This document shows, one piece after another, positions 1-7,877 of a stretch of DNA of 64,000 bases (position 1 is its first letter; each line of letters opens with the position of its first letter). The DNA is from Pedobacter cryotolerans (GTDB taxonomy: Bacteria; Bacteroidota; Bacteroidia; Sphingobacteriales; Sphingobacteriaceae). Location of the stretch: the NCBI RefSeq assembly GCF_005116475.1, contig NZ_SWBO01000007.1:124001-188000 (forward strand). Direction: 5' to 3'. Below the pieces are notes generated by a model. The model was not told the origin of the DNA. It worked only from the letters and a program-made list of their open reading frames with translations, and ran no database searches. The position numbers and the translations under genes were made by a program.

Positions 1-277
1 TTATTTCTTGCTCTTTTAAAGCTTCAACGTTATTTTTATTACCAAAATTTTGCGTTTTATCTGCAAAATAAGCTAAAATATCAACAATCGAATCCAAGTT
101 ATCTGCAACTCTTTGGTGCATATCTGGTAAATCTTTATCTAATTTTTTATCGCCTAGTTCGATATTGTCAACTTCAATTTTTCCAATTTTTTGGATAATT
201 GCCTGTTGCGAATGTTGTAAGTCTTCTAATTCTCTTACAATCTTTTCCATTAACTCAAACTTCTTTAACGTATCCAT
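1..277 (-). CDS. Small coiled-coil hypothetical protein, 3' end outside window
   Basis: An open frame runs leftward from an ATG at 277 and is still open at base 1, so at least 92 residues are present and the C-terminus is missing. The product begins MDTLKKFELMEKIV and is rich in Glu, Lys, Leu and Gln with heptad-like spacing, which suggests a helical or coiled-coil protein. No signal peptide, membrane segment or catalytic motif is visible. A second in-frame ATG at 250 could also be the start. It is divergent from the TPR gene at 422. I do not recognise the family; coding is supported by frame length and amino-acid composition only. Confidence 0.6.
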   Translation of the reverse strand, partial: MDTLKKFELMEKIVRELEDLQHSQQAIIQKIGKIEVDNIELGDKKLDKDLPDMHQRVADNLDSIVDILAYFADKTQNFGNKNNVEALKEQEI

Positions 278-421
278 AATTCTTTTTTATTAATGATAAA
301 ACAATTTGTTTCATTTATATAACCAATTAAAACCTTAAAAGTTTGTTAAGCATCAATAAAAATTAAATACATTTTGGAAAAACAAATAATAACTAATAAA
401 TTAGTTTAAAATTATTCCATT

Positions 422-1594
422 ATGATGAAGTCCTTAATCCTGATTTTTTTGTTTTTAGTATCTTGCATTGTAAAAGCGCAAAATATAAATATCGATAGAG
501 AAAAATTGTTAGACTTATACCAAACTCAACGATATGCAGAAGCTGCTCAATATTTACAATCCATTTATCCACCAGATACAGATGATTTAAAAGCGCTTAG
601 TCAAATTGCATATTGTTACATGATGGCGGGTAAATTGCCCGATGCAGAAAAAAATTACCTAAAAATTAATGCATTACAACCAAATACACTTTCGGTTCTG
701 TTTAGTTTAGCCAACATTAATTCTAGACGAGGCAATACAGCTGCGGCCCAGTTTTATCTTTTAGACATTATAAAGCTAGATAGTACAAATTTTAATGCTT
801 TTAAGCAATTGGCCAACTATACAGACAGTATTAAACTTAAAGTAAAATACCTGGAAAAAGCCAATCGCCTTAACGTTACAGATGCTGATGTAGCGTTCGA
901 TTTAGCACTACAATATAAATATTTAAAAGTTTTTGAGCCAGCTTACAAAGTTTTACAAGTTGCCATATTAGCTGATACAAACAATTTGATATTACAACAA
1001 GCTCAATTACCTATTGCTAACGAACTTAAAAAGTATAAAGAAGTAATTAATGTTGGCGAAAAGCTATTAAGAAATGGTGGAGATGCTAACGTAGTAAGAG
1101 ATGTTGGCAAAGCCAATTTTTCTTTAAAGAACTATCAAAAATGTATTGACCTTTACAAACGATTAGAAAATATGTCGATGCAAAACGAATCGATATTGTA
1201 CTACATGAGTATTAGTTACCGCGAATTAAAAAATTATGAAATGGCGACATTTTATGCTAAAAAGACAATAGAGGAAGGAATTTCGCCAAATGTGCCACTA
1301 TATTATTCGCTTTTAGGTGGTATTTATGAAGAACGAAACCAAAATACTAACGCTACTGCAGCTTATAAAAAAGGTTTAACTTTTGGAGATTACAATAGCA
1401 TTTATTATCGATTGGCACTACTTTATGATTTTAAATTCAACCAACCTAAAACTGCATTAAGCTATTACAATCAATATTTAAAAAGCAAACCAACTGCGGG
1501 TGAAAAATCTCAAATTGATTATACCAAAACAAGAATAGCAGAAATTACTCAACCTAAATCTTCGAAAACTGGCTTAACATCTGTCCAAAATTGA
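422..1594 (+). CDS. Secreted tetratricopeptide-repeat protein
   Basis: The 390-residue product starts with a hydrophobic leader (MMKSLILIFLFLVSCIVKAQ) that can be cut after KA, or lipidated at Cys15 since LVSC resembles a lipobox. The rest is a series of about eight 34-residue helical repeats with TPR spacing, for example AYCYMMAGKLPDAEKNYLKI near 65 and YRELKNYEMATFYAKKTIEE near 267. TPR arrays are protein-binding scaffolds, so a periplasmic or outer-membrane assembly role is likely, but no partner can be named. ATG at 425 is an alternative start. The last 46 bp overlap the convergent DUF4268 gene, so the two mRNAs are antisense to each other there. Confidence 0.8.
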   Translation: MMKSLILIFLFLVSCIVKAQNINIDREKLLDLYQTQRYAEAAQYLQSIYPPDTDDLKALSQIAYCYMMAGKLPDAEKNYLKINALQPNTLSVLFSLANINSRRGNTAAAQFYLLDIIKLDSTNFNAFKQLANYTDSIKLKVKYLEKANRLNVTDADVAFDLALQYKYLKVFEPAYKVLQVAILADTNNLILQQAQLPIANELKKYKEVINVGEKLLRNGGDANVVRDVGKANFSLKNYQKCIDLYKRLENMSMQNESILYYMSISYRELKNYEMATFYAKKTIEEGISPNVPLYYSLLGGIYEERNQNTNATAAYKKGLTFGDYNSIYYRLALLYDFKFNQPKTALSYYNQYLKSKPTAGEKSQIDYTKTRIAEITQPKSSKTGLTSVQN

Positions 1595-2010
1595 TCTAAA
1601 GCAATAATACGAGGCTTTAAAAATGAAATGATTTTAGGCCAATCTTGTTGATTGAAAGCAGTAACATGAGTAATCGTTTTTGAAATTTTACTTAACGTAA
1701 CTCCATACTCATCCACCGCATTTGGCTCCCACTCCCATTGCTCATTTATTGCATCATTAAATAAGTTTTTAAAAGCTATAAATTGCTCAAAAAACAAAGT
1801 TCTAGTTGCAAAATCTGCGTGAGTGATGGCTATAGAAATAGTAGCATACTTTTGCTCGGCATTCATTTTAAAGAACACATTTTTAACACCTGTTTTATAG
1901 TTTACCCAATTAATCGGTAAGCCTTCGGCAGATAGAATGGGTTTCATGTACTTGCCAAATGTTATCCAAAATTGCTGGCGGAGTTTTGATGCTTCTTCTT
2001 TGCTATACAT
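1549..2010 (-). CDS. DUF4268 family protein
   Basis: The product is a 153-residue soluble protein without signal or membrane segments, beginning MYSKEEASKLRQQFWITFGK. The SKLRQQFW opening, a central ISIAITHADF strand and the EQWEW segment near 114 match my memory of DUF4268, a domain also found attached to restriction-related proteins and as a stand-alone gene in Bacteroidota. The function is unknown. It stands alone, converges on the TPR gene with a 46-bp overlap, and is separated from ribE by about 300 bp of repeat-rich DNA. Confidence 0.65.
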   Translation of the reverse strand: MYSKEEASKLRQQFWITFGKYMKPILSAEGLPINWVNYKTGVKNVFFKMNAEQKYATISIAITHADFATRTLFFEQFIAFKNLFNDAINEQWEWEPNAVDEYGVTLSKISKTITHVTAFNQQDWPKIISFLKPRIIALDQFWTDVKPVFEDLG

Positions 2011-2102
2011 TTTTTTTATTAACTATTGATAGTTAAGCGAATACATTTTTTTTTGAACTTGCAAATTTTTGTAACTGAACCTTTTTATCTAAACCTGATA
2101 GA

Positions 2103-2180
2103 GCGAAAATACTTTTTTTCTACGCTTTCCCTCCGACTACGCTTAGGCTGACAGCGAAAAAAAGATTGTAGGGAAAGCAG
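2103..2180. repeat. Nested inverted repeat containing a partial dispersed GTCA-type repeat
   Basis: Arms GCTTTCCC (2124-2131) and GGGAAAGC (2171-2178) are perfectly complementary, and gcgaaaa tracts recur at 2103 and 2154. Between them, 2132-2153 reads CCGACTACGCTTAGGCTGAC, a diverged half of the repeat seen intact at 47914 and 61152. One repeat unit therefore seems to have landed inside another palindrome. No coding potential is visible. Confidence 0.5.
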
Positions 2181-2227
2181 GGCTGAATTTTCAAAAGAAC
2201 CACTGTCTTTGCTTTTCAAAAACTAAC

Positions 2228-2311
2228 ATTAAGAAGTTAAGAAATATTAAGACTCAATTCTTCTTAATGCCTTAATGTTTAAGGCTACCGTACAAACAAT
2301 TGAACCAATGA
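2228..2311. repeat. Permuted-word low-complexity repeat after ribE
   Basis: The stretch is made of recurring words CATTAAG, AAGAAGTTAAG, TTCTTAATG and CCAATGAAC and folds back on itself (cattaagaag against cttcttaatg). It fills the gap next to the ribE stop codon. A similar CCAATGAAC word sits beside the S4-protein stop codon at 22563-22571. Confidence 0.45.
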
Positions 2312-2312
2312 A

Positions 2313-2900
2313 CTATTTATTTCCCATTAATCTAGCCACATATTTGCCAATAATATCAAACTCTAAATTTACGGTATCGCCTACTTTTACTTCGTGTAAA
2401 TTAGTATGCTCATAGGTATAAGGAATGATAAAAACCGAAAATTCATCATGCTGAGAATTAACAACGGTTAAGCTAATGCCATTTACACAAATTGAACCTT
2501 TTTCTACTGTAACATTGCCTAAGATTGCATTGTACTTAAAACGATATTCCCAGCTCCCATCAAGTTCGTTTACCAAAATGCATTTTGCAGTTTGATCTAC
2601 GTGACCTTGTACAATATGCCCATCTAAACGGGCATTCATTTGCATACAACGCTCTAAATTTACTTTACTACCAATTTTTAAATTACCTAAACTGGTTTTG
2701 TTTAATGTTTCTTCAATCGCAGTAACCGTATGCGAATTTTCATTTAAAGCTACCACCGTTAAGCAAACGCCATTATGCGCTACACTTTGGTCTATTTTAA
2801 GTTCGGCACAAATGGTAGATTTTACTGTTAAATGAACGTTTGTACCTTCTTTTACAATGTCTTGTATTTCGCCTAAGGTTTCTATTATTCCTGTAAACAT
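2313..2900 (-). CDS. ribE: Riboflavin synthase, alpha subunit
   Basis: This enzyme converts two 6,7-dimethyl-8-ribityllumazine molecules into riboflavin plus a pyrimidine in the cytosol, the last step of riboflavin synthesis. The 195-residue length is normal and the protein shows the two homologous lumazine-binding halves: the hallmark start MFTGIIETLGEI, the first-half VAHNGVCLTV (about 40-49), and the second-half counterpart VEKGSICVNGISLTVV (about 131-146). The HIVQGHVDQ motif near 95 links the halves. The ATG at 2900 gives the canonical N-terminus. A dispersed inverted repeat separates it from accC upstream. No FMN riboswitch is evident in the short 5' region. Confidence 0.95.
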   Translation of the reverse strand: MFTGIIETLGEIQDIVKEGTNVHLTVKSTICAELKIDQSVAHNGVCLTVVALNENSHTVTAIEETLNKTSLGNLKIGSKVNLERCMQMNARLDGHIVQGHVDQTAKCILVNELDGSWEYRFKYNAILGNVTVEKGSICVNGISLTVVNSQHDEFSVFIIPYTYEHTNLHEVKVGDTVNLEFDIIGKYVARLMGNK

Positions 2901-2913
2901 TTATTTCAGATAA

Positions 2914-2972
2914 TGTCATGTTGAGCTTGTCGAAACACCTCATTAAACTCCTTCGACAGGCTCAGGATGACA
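2914..2972. repeat. Dispersed GTCA..TGAC inverted repeat, copy R1
   Basis: TGTCATGTTGAGCTTGTCGA at the left and TCGACAGGCTCAGGATGACA at the right form a hairpin with a short A/T loop. It lies between accC and ribE, both read leftward. It has no T-run, so it is more likely a repeat than a simple terminator. Confidence 0.8.
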
Positions 2973-2976
2973 AATT

Positions 2977-4494
2977 TTACAAATAATTCTTTCTATTCTT
3001 TTTCCAACTACTCGCACTTTCTACTTGTGTATTAGCCGAAACTGCTATTTTTTCTTTTTGCAACATTAACACAGTTGCTAAAGCTGCCAACATAGCTTCT
3101 TCTTTATTATCGTTTTTTAAACTATCGGCATTAAAATACTTGCTTACAAAATGGGTATCAAAATTACCTGAAGTAAAAGCTTGATGTTGCATTACAAATT
3201 TACCGAAGCTTAAGGTAGTTTGTATGCCCGTAATGTCATATTCGTCAATTGCTCTAATCATTCGGTTAATGGCCTCTTCCCTATTGGCACCAAAGGTGAT
3301 CAATTTTGCAATCATCGGATCGTAATAAATTGGTATTTCCATACCTTCTTCAAAACCATCATCAACACGTACGCCATTGCCTTTTGGAATAACATAAGTT
3401 TGCAAAGTACCTATGTCTGGTAAAAAATTATTTAAAGGATCTTCTGCATAAACACGTAATTCTACCGCATGACCATTAATTTTTAAATCATCTTGTTGGT
3501 AGCTTAATGCTTCGCCTCTGGCAATTTTAATTTGCTCTTTTACCAAGTCTAATCCTGTAATCATTTCGGTAACAGGATGTTCAACCTGCAAACGGGTATT
3601 CATTTCTAGGAAGAAAAAATCCAGATTTTCATCTAAAATAAATTCTACTGTACCAGCGCCAACATAGTTTACCGAACGGGCAACATCAACCGCACAACGA
3701 CCCATTTCTTGTCTAATTTCTTCCGTTAAAACTGATGATGGTGCTTCTTCTACCACTTTTTGGTGGCGACGTTGCACTGAACATTCACGCTCAAACAAGT
3801 GCACAATATTGCCATAAGTATCGCCTAAAACTTGTATTTCGATATGGCGAGGCGAAGTAACGTATCTTTCAATAAAAACTGCGCCATCTCCAAATGCTGA
3901 TGTTGCTTCACTGACAGCCAAATGCATTTGCTCTTCAAAATCTTCTACCCTCTCTACAATTCGCATTCCTTTACCGCCACCGCCAGCTGCAGCTTTAATT
4001 AAGATTGGAAAACCAACTTCAACTGCTCTAATCTTAGCTTCTTCTAGATCGGTTATGGCTTCTTCTGTACCAGGCACCATCGGGATATTATACTTTAATG
4101 CTGCAGCTTTTGCGGAAAGTTTATTACCCATGGTTTCCATAGCTTCTGGCGTAGGACCAATTAAAATTAAGCCCGCATCTTTAACCGCTCTGGCAAAACC
4201 AGCATTTTCTGATAAAAATCCGTAACCAGGATGAATTGCCTGAGCACCAGTAGCTTTACATGCCTCAATAATTTTTTCGCCAACTAAATAAGATTGATTT
4301 GAAGGCGCTGGGCCAATGCAAATAGCCTCATCGGCATAACGAACATGCAAGGCATTTCTATCAGCTTCTGAAAAAACCGCAACTGTTTTAATACCCATTT
4401 CTTTTGCCGAACGCATGATACGCAAAGCGATTTCGCCACGGTTGGCAACTAATATTTTAGAAATTTGAGATGTGTGATTGGAGATTTGAGACAT
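2977..4494 (-). CDS. accC: Biotin carboxylase subunit of an acyl-CoA carboxylase
   Basis: An ATP-grasp enzyme that carboxylates biotin on a carrier protein for acetyl- or propionyl-CoA carboxylation. The 505 residues show the biotin-carboxylase N domain (KILVANRGEIALRIMRSA, about 13-30), HPGYGFLSEN near 90, the glycine-rich ATP loop AAAGGGGKGMRIV near 168-180, EMNTRLQVEHPVTE near 297-310 and the C domain. A tail of about 45 residues beyond the usual ~450, ending SSWKKNRKNYL, is what I expect of Bacteroidota acyl-CoA carboxylases, so propionyl-CoA is possible. No carrier or carboxyltransferase gene is adjacent. The first dozen residues (MSQISNHTSQIS) come from a low-complexity repeat, so the start is unusual. 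It begins 3 nt after ltaE ends, so they are probably one transcript. Confidence 0.9.
   Translation of the reverse strand: MSQISNHTSQISKILVANRGEIALRIMRSAKEMGIKTVAVFSEADRNALHVRYADEAICIGPAPSNQSYLVGEKIIEACKATGAQAIHPGYGFLSENAGFARAVKDAGLILIGPTPEAMETMGNKLSAKAAALKYNIPMVPGTEEAITDLEEAKIRAVEVGFPILIKAAAGGGGKGMRIVERVEDFEEQMHLAVSEATSAFGDGAVFIERYVTSPRHIEIQVLGDTYGNIVHLFERECSVQRRHQKVVEEAPSSVLTEEIRQEMGRCAVDVARSVNYVGAGTVEFILDENLDFFFLEMNTRLQVEHPVTEMITGLDLVKEQIKIARGEALSYQQDDLKINGHAVELRVYAEDPLNNFLPDIGTLQTYVIPKGNGVRVDDGFEEGMEIPIYYDPMIAKLITFGANREEAINRMIRAIDEYDITGIQTTLSFGKFVMQHQAFTSGNFDTHFVSKYFNADSLKNDNKEEAMLAALATVLMLQKEKIAVSANTQVESASSWKKNRKNYL
4461..4493. repeat. AGATTTGAGA-word repeat forming the accC 5' end
   Basis: On the + strand the words AAATTTGAGA and AGATTTGAGA flank TGTGTGATTGG. 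The same words recur in the rplK-nusG gap at 42868-42899. Here the repeat lies in frame and supplies the accC start codon and about twelve residues not typical of the family. Confidence 0.6.
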
Positions 4495-4497
4495 AGT

Positions 4498-5520
4498 TTA
4501 AATGTTCATTTTTTTGATTATTTCAATAGCTTCATCAACCATTGTTGCCGTAATATCTAAATGTGTTACAAACCTAATTGTTTTTGTTGATGTACTGTTG
4601 CAAAAAATTCCTTTGGCTTCCAAAGCTTTTATTACCTGCTCAACTTTATAATTTGGGGTTACATCAAAAAGCACAATATTGGTTTCTACTGGCATAACCG
4701 AACTTACAAAATTAGCCTCGCTTAGTGCAAGGGCTAAGGTTTTTGCATGTGCGTGGTCATCTGCTAATCTATTTACATGATGGTCTAAGGCATAAATACC
4801 AGCCGCAGCTAAAAAACCAGCCTGCCTCATACCGCCGCCCAAAACTTTTCTAATTTTTGTGGCTTTTTTAATTATTTCATTAGAACTTAAAAACACAGAG
4901 CCAACTGGAGCGCCCAAGCCTTTTGATAAACAAATCGAAATGCCGTGAAAATACTTTCCATAATCTTTGGCCTCATCGCCTGTGGCAACCAAGGCATTAA
5001 ATAACCGTGCCCCATCTAAGTGAAGTTTTAAACCTTTAACTGCACATAAATGATGTATTGGTTCTATTTGACTTAAGCTATAACATTTTCCGCCACCTTT
5101 ATTCACGGTATTTTCTAAAACCACCAAGCTCGAATTTGGATAATGAATGTTATCATCGTTAATTTCTGGCTCAATCATCTCTGGCGTTAAAATTCCTCTT
5201 TCGCCATTTAACAAACGTACAGAAGCTAATGAATTATAAGCAATACCACCTCCTTCGTATCTGTAAACGTGAGCTGTTTGGTCACAAATTACCTCATCCA
5301 TTGGGTTTGTAAAGCATTTGATGGCAATTTGGTTGCTCATCGTGCCCGATGGACAAAACAAAGCTGCTTCCATGTTAAACATATCAGCCAACTTCTTTTC
5401 CAATTCATTAACAGTTGGATCTTCGCCAAAAACATCATCACCTACTTTTGCACTCATCATGGCATCTAACATTCCAGCTGTAGGTTTAGTTACGGTATCA
5501 CTTCTAAAATCAATTCGCAT
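4498..5520 (-). CDS. ltaE: Low-specificity L-threonine aldolase
   Basis: A PLP-dependent, fold-type I enzyme that splits threonine or allo-threonine into glycine and acetaldehyde. The 340-residue length fits the family. Recognisable signatures are MRIDFRSDTVTKPT at the N-terminus, FGEDPTVNELE near 31-41, the CPSGTMSNQ cofactor-phosphate region near 56-64, LHLDGARLFNA (Asp169, Arg172) and the Schiff-base Lys200 in CLSKGLGAPVGS. It is the first gene of a leftward pair with accC (3-nt gap). I see no pathway link between the two products. Confidence 0.93.
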   Translation of the reverse strand: MRIDFRSDTVTKPTAGMLDAMMSAKVGDDVFGEDPTVNELEKKLADMFNMEAALFCPSGTMSNQIAIKCFTNPMDEVICDQTAHVYRYEGGGIAYNSLASVRLLNGERGILTPEMIEPEINDDNIHYPNSSLVVLENTVNKGGGKCYSLSQIEPIHHLCAVKGLKLHLDGARLFNALVATGDEAKDYGKYFHGISICLSKGLGAPVGSVFLSSNEIIKKATKIRKVLGGGMRQAGFLAAAGIYALDHHVNRLADDHAHAKTLALALSEANFVSSVMPVETNIVLFDVTPNYKVEQVIKALEAKGIFCNSTSTKTIRFVTHLDITATMVDEAIEIIKKMNI

Positions 5521-5589
5521 TATATATAATAAATTAGGATGTTTTAAATTAAAAAAAATCTTGCAACATGCATTTCAAATTGTTTAATT

Positions 5590-5647
5590 CTATAAAGCTA
5601 TAAATTTACAAAAATCAACAACTCAGGTTCAAAAATCATTTTAATGC
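5590..5647 (-). pseudogene. Fossil 3' end of an esterase gene
   Basis: This stretch aligns with 6642-6702, the 3' end of the intact esterase gene, over about 60 bp at roughly 75-80% identity with a few small gaps. Read leftward, its last codons give VVDFCKFIAL-stop against FVDFYKFIAR-stop in the intact gene; upstream of that the frame is broken by stops. It is either the remnant of a tandem esterase copy or the far end of a target duplication, since the Bro-N gene lies exactly between the two copies. Confidence 0.6.
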
Positions 5648-5712
5648 TTCTTCTTAAAATACGCTAAACTGGCCTTCTACCCTTAAGGCTCTTAAATTTT
5701 GGACTAGTAATT

Positions 5713-6558
5713 CTATTTTCCTTTTGTATCTAGTTTACTTGGGATGGGCAAAATTGTTTTTGCATTTAAAGAAGAAACTACTTTTCTACCAGTTTTGGCT
5801 TCTAATTCTTTCATCGCCACTTTTGCTACATTACCGCCTTGTTTTGCAACTTTTTTACTAGCGTCAAAATCTTTTGGATTAATTGCTTGAGAAATATCTT
5901 TAGTGGATGCTTCTGCAAGCATATTTAAAATAAGTTCGGTATTAGTCATATTATCTCTAAGGTTTTCCTTTTTTAAACCCTTTAATATTTTATATTCTTT
6001 AGTAGTTTTGCCAGCCCAAGCTTTAGTTATAATATCTGTTAGTGTTGCAAACTGTTGCCCTTCTTTTAAACCTCTCTTTTTCCATTCGTCTGTCAATTCC
6101 TTTCTTATTTCGATACTTTTTAAACGTTGATTTATCCAGCTCTCAGAATAACCTAATTGAATGTATTGCTCTAATGCCCTATCAATAGTCAATTCTGGAT
6201 CCTGCATTTCATCCAATCTTTCGGAGGCTATTTGAGCCAACCAAAGTTTAAAAGGTTCGGCTTTTGGGCTAGGTATAGATTGGATAAGTCGAAAGAGTTG
6301 TTCTGTATCGGCAACATCTGTTAGTCGCATTTTACCGTCTTGCGCAGGCAATTTCAAACCGTTACAATTTGTAACGGTTTCATTTCCTTCATCTTTTAGC
6401 CGCTTTTTCATTACTCTCCAATAAACTTGTGGATTTGGACTATCAGTTAAAACAGCAATCACATCAACAATAGAAACATACCACTTCTCTTGTTCAGTAT
6501 CCCAAACTGTTCTCACTTTATTATCCTCAAATATTTGTACAGCGTTTTGTTGTTTCAT
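5713..6558 (-). CDS. Bro-N domain (phage antirepressor-like) protein
   Basis: The 281-residue protein opens with a Bro-N-like domain (about 1-110): VQIFEDNKVRTVWD, WYVSIVDVIAVLTDS and YWRVMKKRLK are typical of BRO/antirepressor N-termini, which bind DNA in viral proteins. The rest is a basic helical region (about 120-281) with no metal or catalytic motif. Stand-alone genes like this occur in many Bacteroidota chromosomes without a known role. No integrase, capsid or lysis gene is nearby, so it is not evidence of a prophage. A ~60-bp direct repeat of the neighbouring esterase 3' end flanks it, suggesting arrival by insertion. Confidence 0.7.
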   Translation of the reverse strand: MKQQNAVQIFEDNKVRTVWDTEQEKWYVSIVDVIAVLTDSPNPQVYWRVMKKRLKDEGNETVTNCNGLKLPAQDGKMRLTDVADTEQLFRLIQSIPSPKAEPFKLWLAQIASERLDEMQDPELTIDRALEQYIQLGYSESWINQRLKSIEIRKELTDEWKKRGLKEGQQFATLTDIITKAWAGKTTKEYKILKGLKKENLRDNMTNTELILNMLAEASTKDISQAINPKDFDASKKVAKQGGNVAKVAMKELEAKTGRKVVSSLNAKTILPIPSKLDTKGK

Positions 6559-6641
6559 AATTCATTCATTTTAGTAAACAGAAAATCGAAGTCTTTTATT
6601 ACAAAATTTTGCATCTTATAATTTTGCATCAACAAATAGGT

Positions 6642-7775
6642 CTACCGAGCTATAAATTTATAAAAATCTACGAACTCACGACTCCAAAACCATTCTTTAT
6701 GCGCTCCATCAGTTTTTGTCACAAATTTTATATTTTTATATTTACCAGAAGGATTTATGATTTGATAGACCTCTTTCATATCGCTTACCATCGTTTTACT
6801 CTCTTGTTCACCAGCTACAAAATAAATTTTACGATTACGAATTTGATGCTGAGCAATCTTTAAATCATCTAAAATGGGTTTTCCAATCCAAAATGCTGGC
6901 GAAAAAATACCTGCATTACCAAAAACATTTGGATAACGTATAATGGCATACATACTGATCAATCCGCCCATTGAACTACCAGCAATACTTGTGTTTTTAA
7001 AATCTTTTTTGGTTCTATAAGTTTTATCGATGTAGGGTTTTAATGTTTTCGCCAAAAAATCTACATATTGTTTGCCCTCACCTTTTCCATATTCGCTATC
7101 ATAAGGATTATATTCTTTTAACCGATCGCTTTTTCCGTGATCTATACCCACCACAATAAATTCTTTAACTTCTTTTTTAGCAAAGTCATTCAAAATTTCA
7201 TCAATTTTCCACTCACCAAAACCACTTGTTGCCTCATCAAATAAATTTTGTCCATCGTGCATGTAAATAACTGGATATTTCGCATTTGTAATTTCATAAG
7301 TTGGTGGCAAATAAACCCATATTTTTCTCTTTTTCCCCAATTGGGGGATGTTAAAATCAGTATCAATTACTTTTACATTTGAAGTTGCAGTATTAAAAGG
7401 TTTAGATTTTTTAAAATGACCTGCCCAATTTAAAACCTTAATATCTATTGCAGTATCAATCTTTAAAGCTAATTTCCTGTTAGAAACTGTTTCCCCATTA
7501 ATGCCAGTTTCTACGCTTTTCCAATCGCCTTTGGTTAACTTATACTCATAATTACCTACCGGAAGATTTTTTTCGAGTATGTAAGAACCATCCGCTTTGC
7601 GCTTAAATTGAAATGCAGTGTCATTTGGTGTCCAATTGTTAAAATTACCTGCCACAAAATAATTTAATGATGAATCTAACTTATCAACTTTAAAGCTGAA
7701 AACAACCTTAATTTGAGCAAAACTAATTGCACAGATAAGCACTAAAAAGATAAAGAGACTGATTTTTTTGAACAT
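6642..7775 (-). CDS. Secreted alpha/beta-hydrolase esterase (enterochelin-esterase/feruloyl-esterase type) with N-terminal E-set domain
   Basis: I choose ATG 7775, which gives a clean signal peptide (MFKKISLFIFLVLICAISFA); an earlier ATG at 7832 would add 19 odd residues. Residues about 22-105 form an immunoglobulin-like, CBM48-type domain (YFVAGNFNNWTPND, GNYEYKLTKGDWK). Residues about 135-377 are a hydrolase fold with an HDGQNLFD loop, the nucleophile elbow AGSSMGG and a likely catalytic His in DGAHKEWFW near the C-terminus. The family hydrolyses esters on siderophores or plant-glycan side chains; the substrate here is unknown. It is divergent from the LacI regulator, so it may belong to the same carbohydrate locus. 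Confidence 0.85.
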   Translation of the reverse strand: MFKKISLFIFLVLICAISFAQIKVVFSFKVDKLDSSLNYFVAGNFNNWTPNDTAFQFKRKADGSYILEKNLPVGNYEYKLTKGDWKSVETGINGETVSNRKLALKIDTAIDIKVLNWAGHFKKSKPFNTATSNVKVIDTDFNIPQLGKKRKIWVYLPPTYEITNAKYPVIYMHDGQNLFDEATSGFGEWKIDEILNDFAKKEVKEFIVVGIDHGKSDRLKEYNPYDSEYGKGEGKQYVDFLAKTLKPYIDKTYRTKKDFKNTSIAGSSMGGLISMYAIIRYPNVFGNAGIFSPAFWIGKPILDDLKIAQHQIRNRKIYFVAGEQESKTMVSDMKEVYQIINPSGKYKNIKFVTKTDGAHKEWFWSREFVDFYKFIAR

Positions 7776-7877
7776 TAAATTTAATTTATAATCATTTAAC
7801 AAATAAATAGAAATAAATACTTTTTTTATCATTTATATTTACAACCAAAATCAGACAAAATTAACAGCTATCAGTAG

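Noticed and set aside
2914-2972. Repeat R1 as the accC terminator
   Set aside because: Stem lacks a T-run, and the same sequence type recurs in many unrelated gaps.
2977-5520. Complete acetyl-CoA carboxylase operon
   Set aside because: Only the biotin carboxylase is here; no biotin carrier or carboxyltransferase gene is adjacent.
5713-6558. Bro-N protein as a sign of a prophage
   Set aside because: No integrase, terminase, capsid or lysis gene within the window; neighbours are chromosomal metabolic genes.
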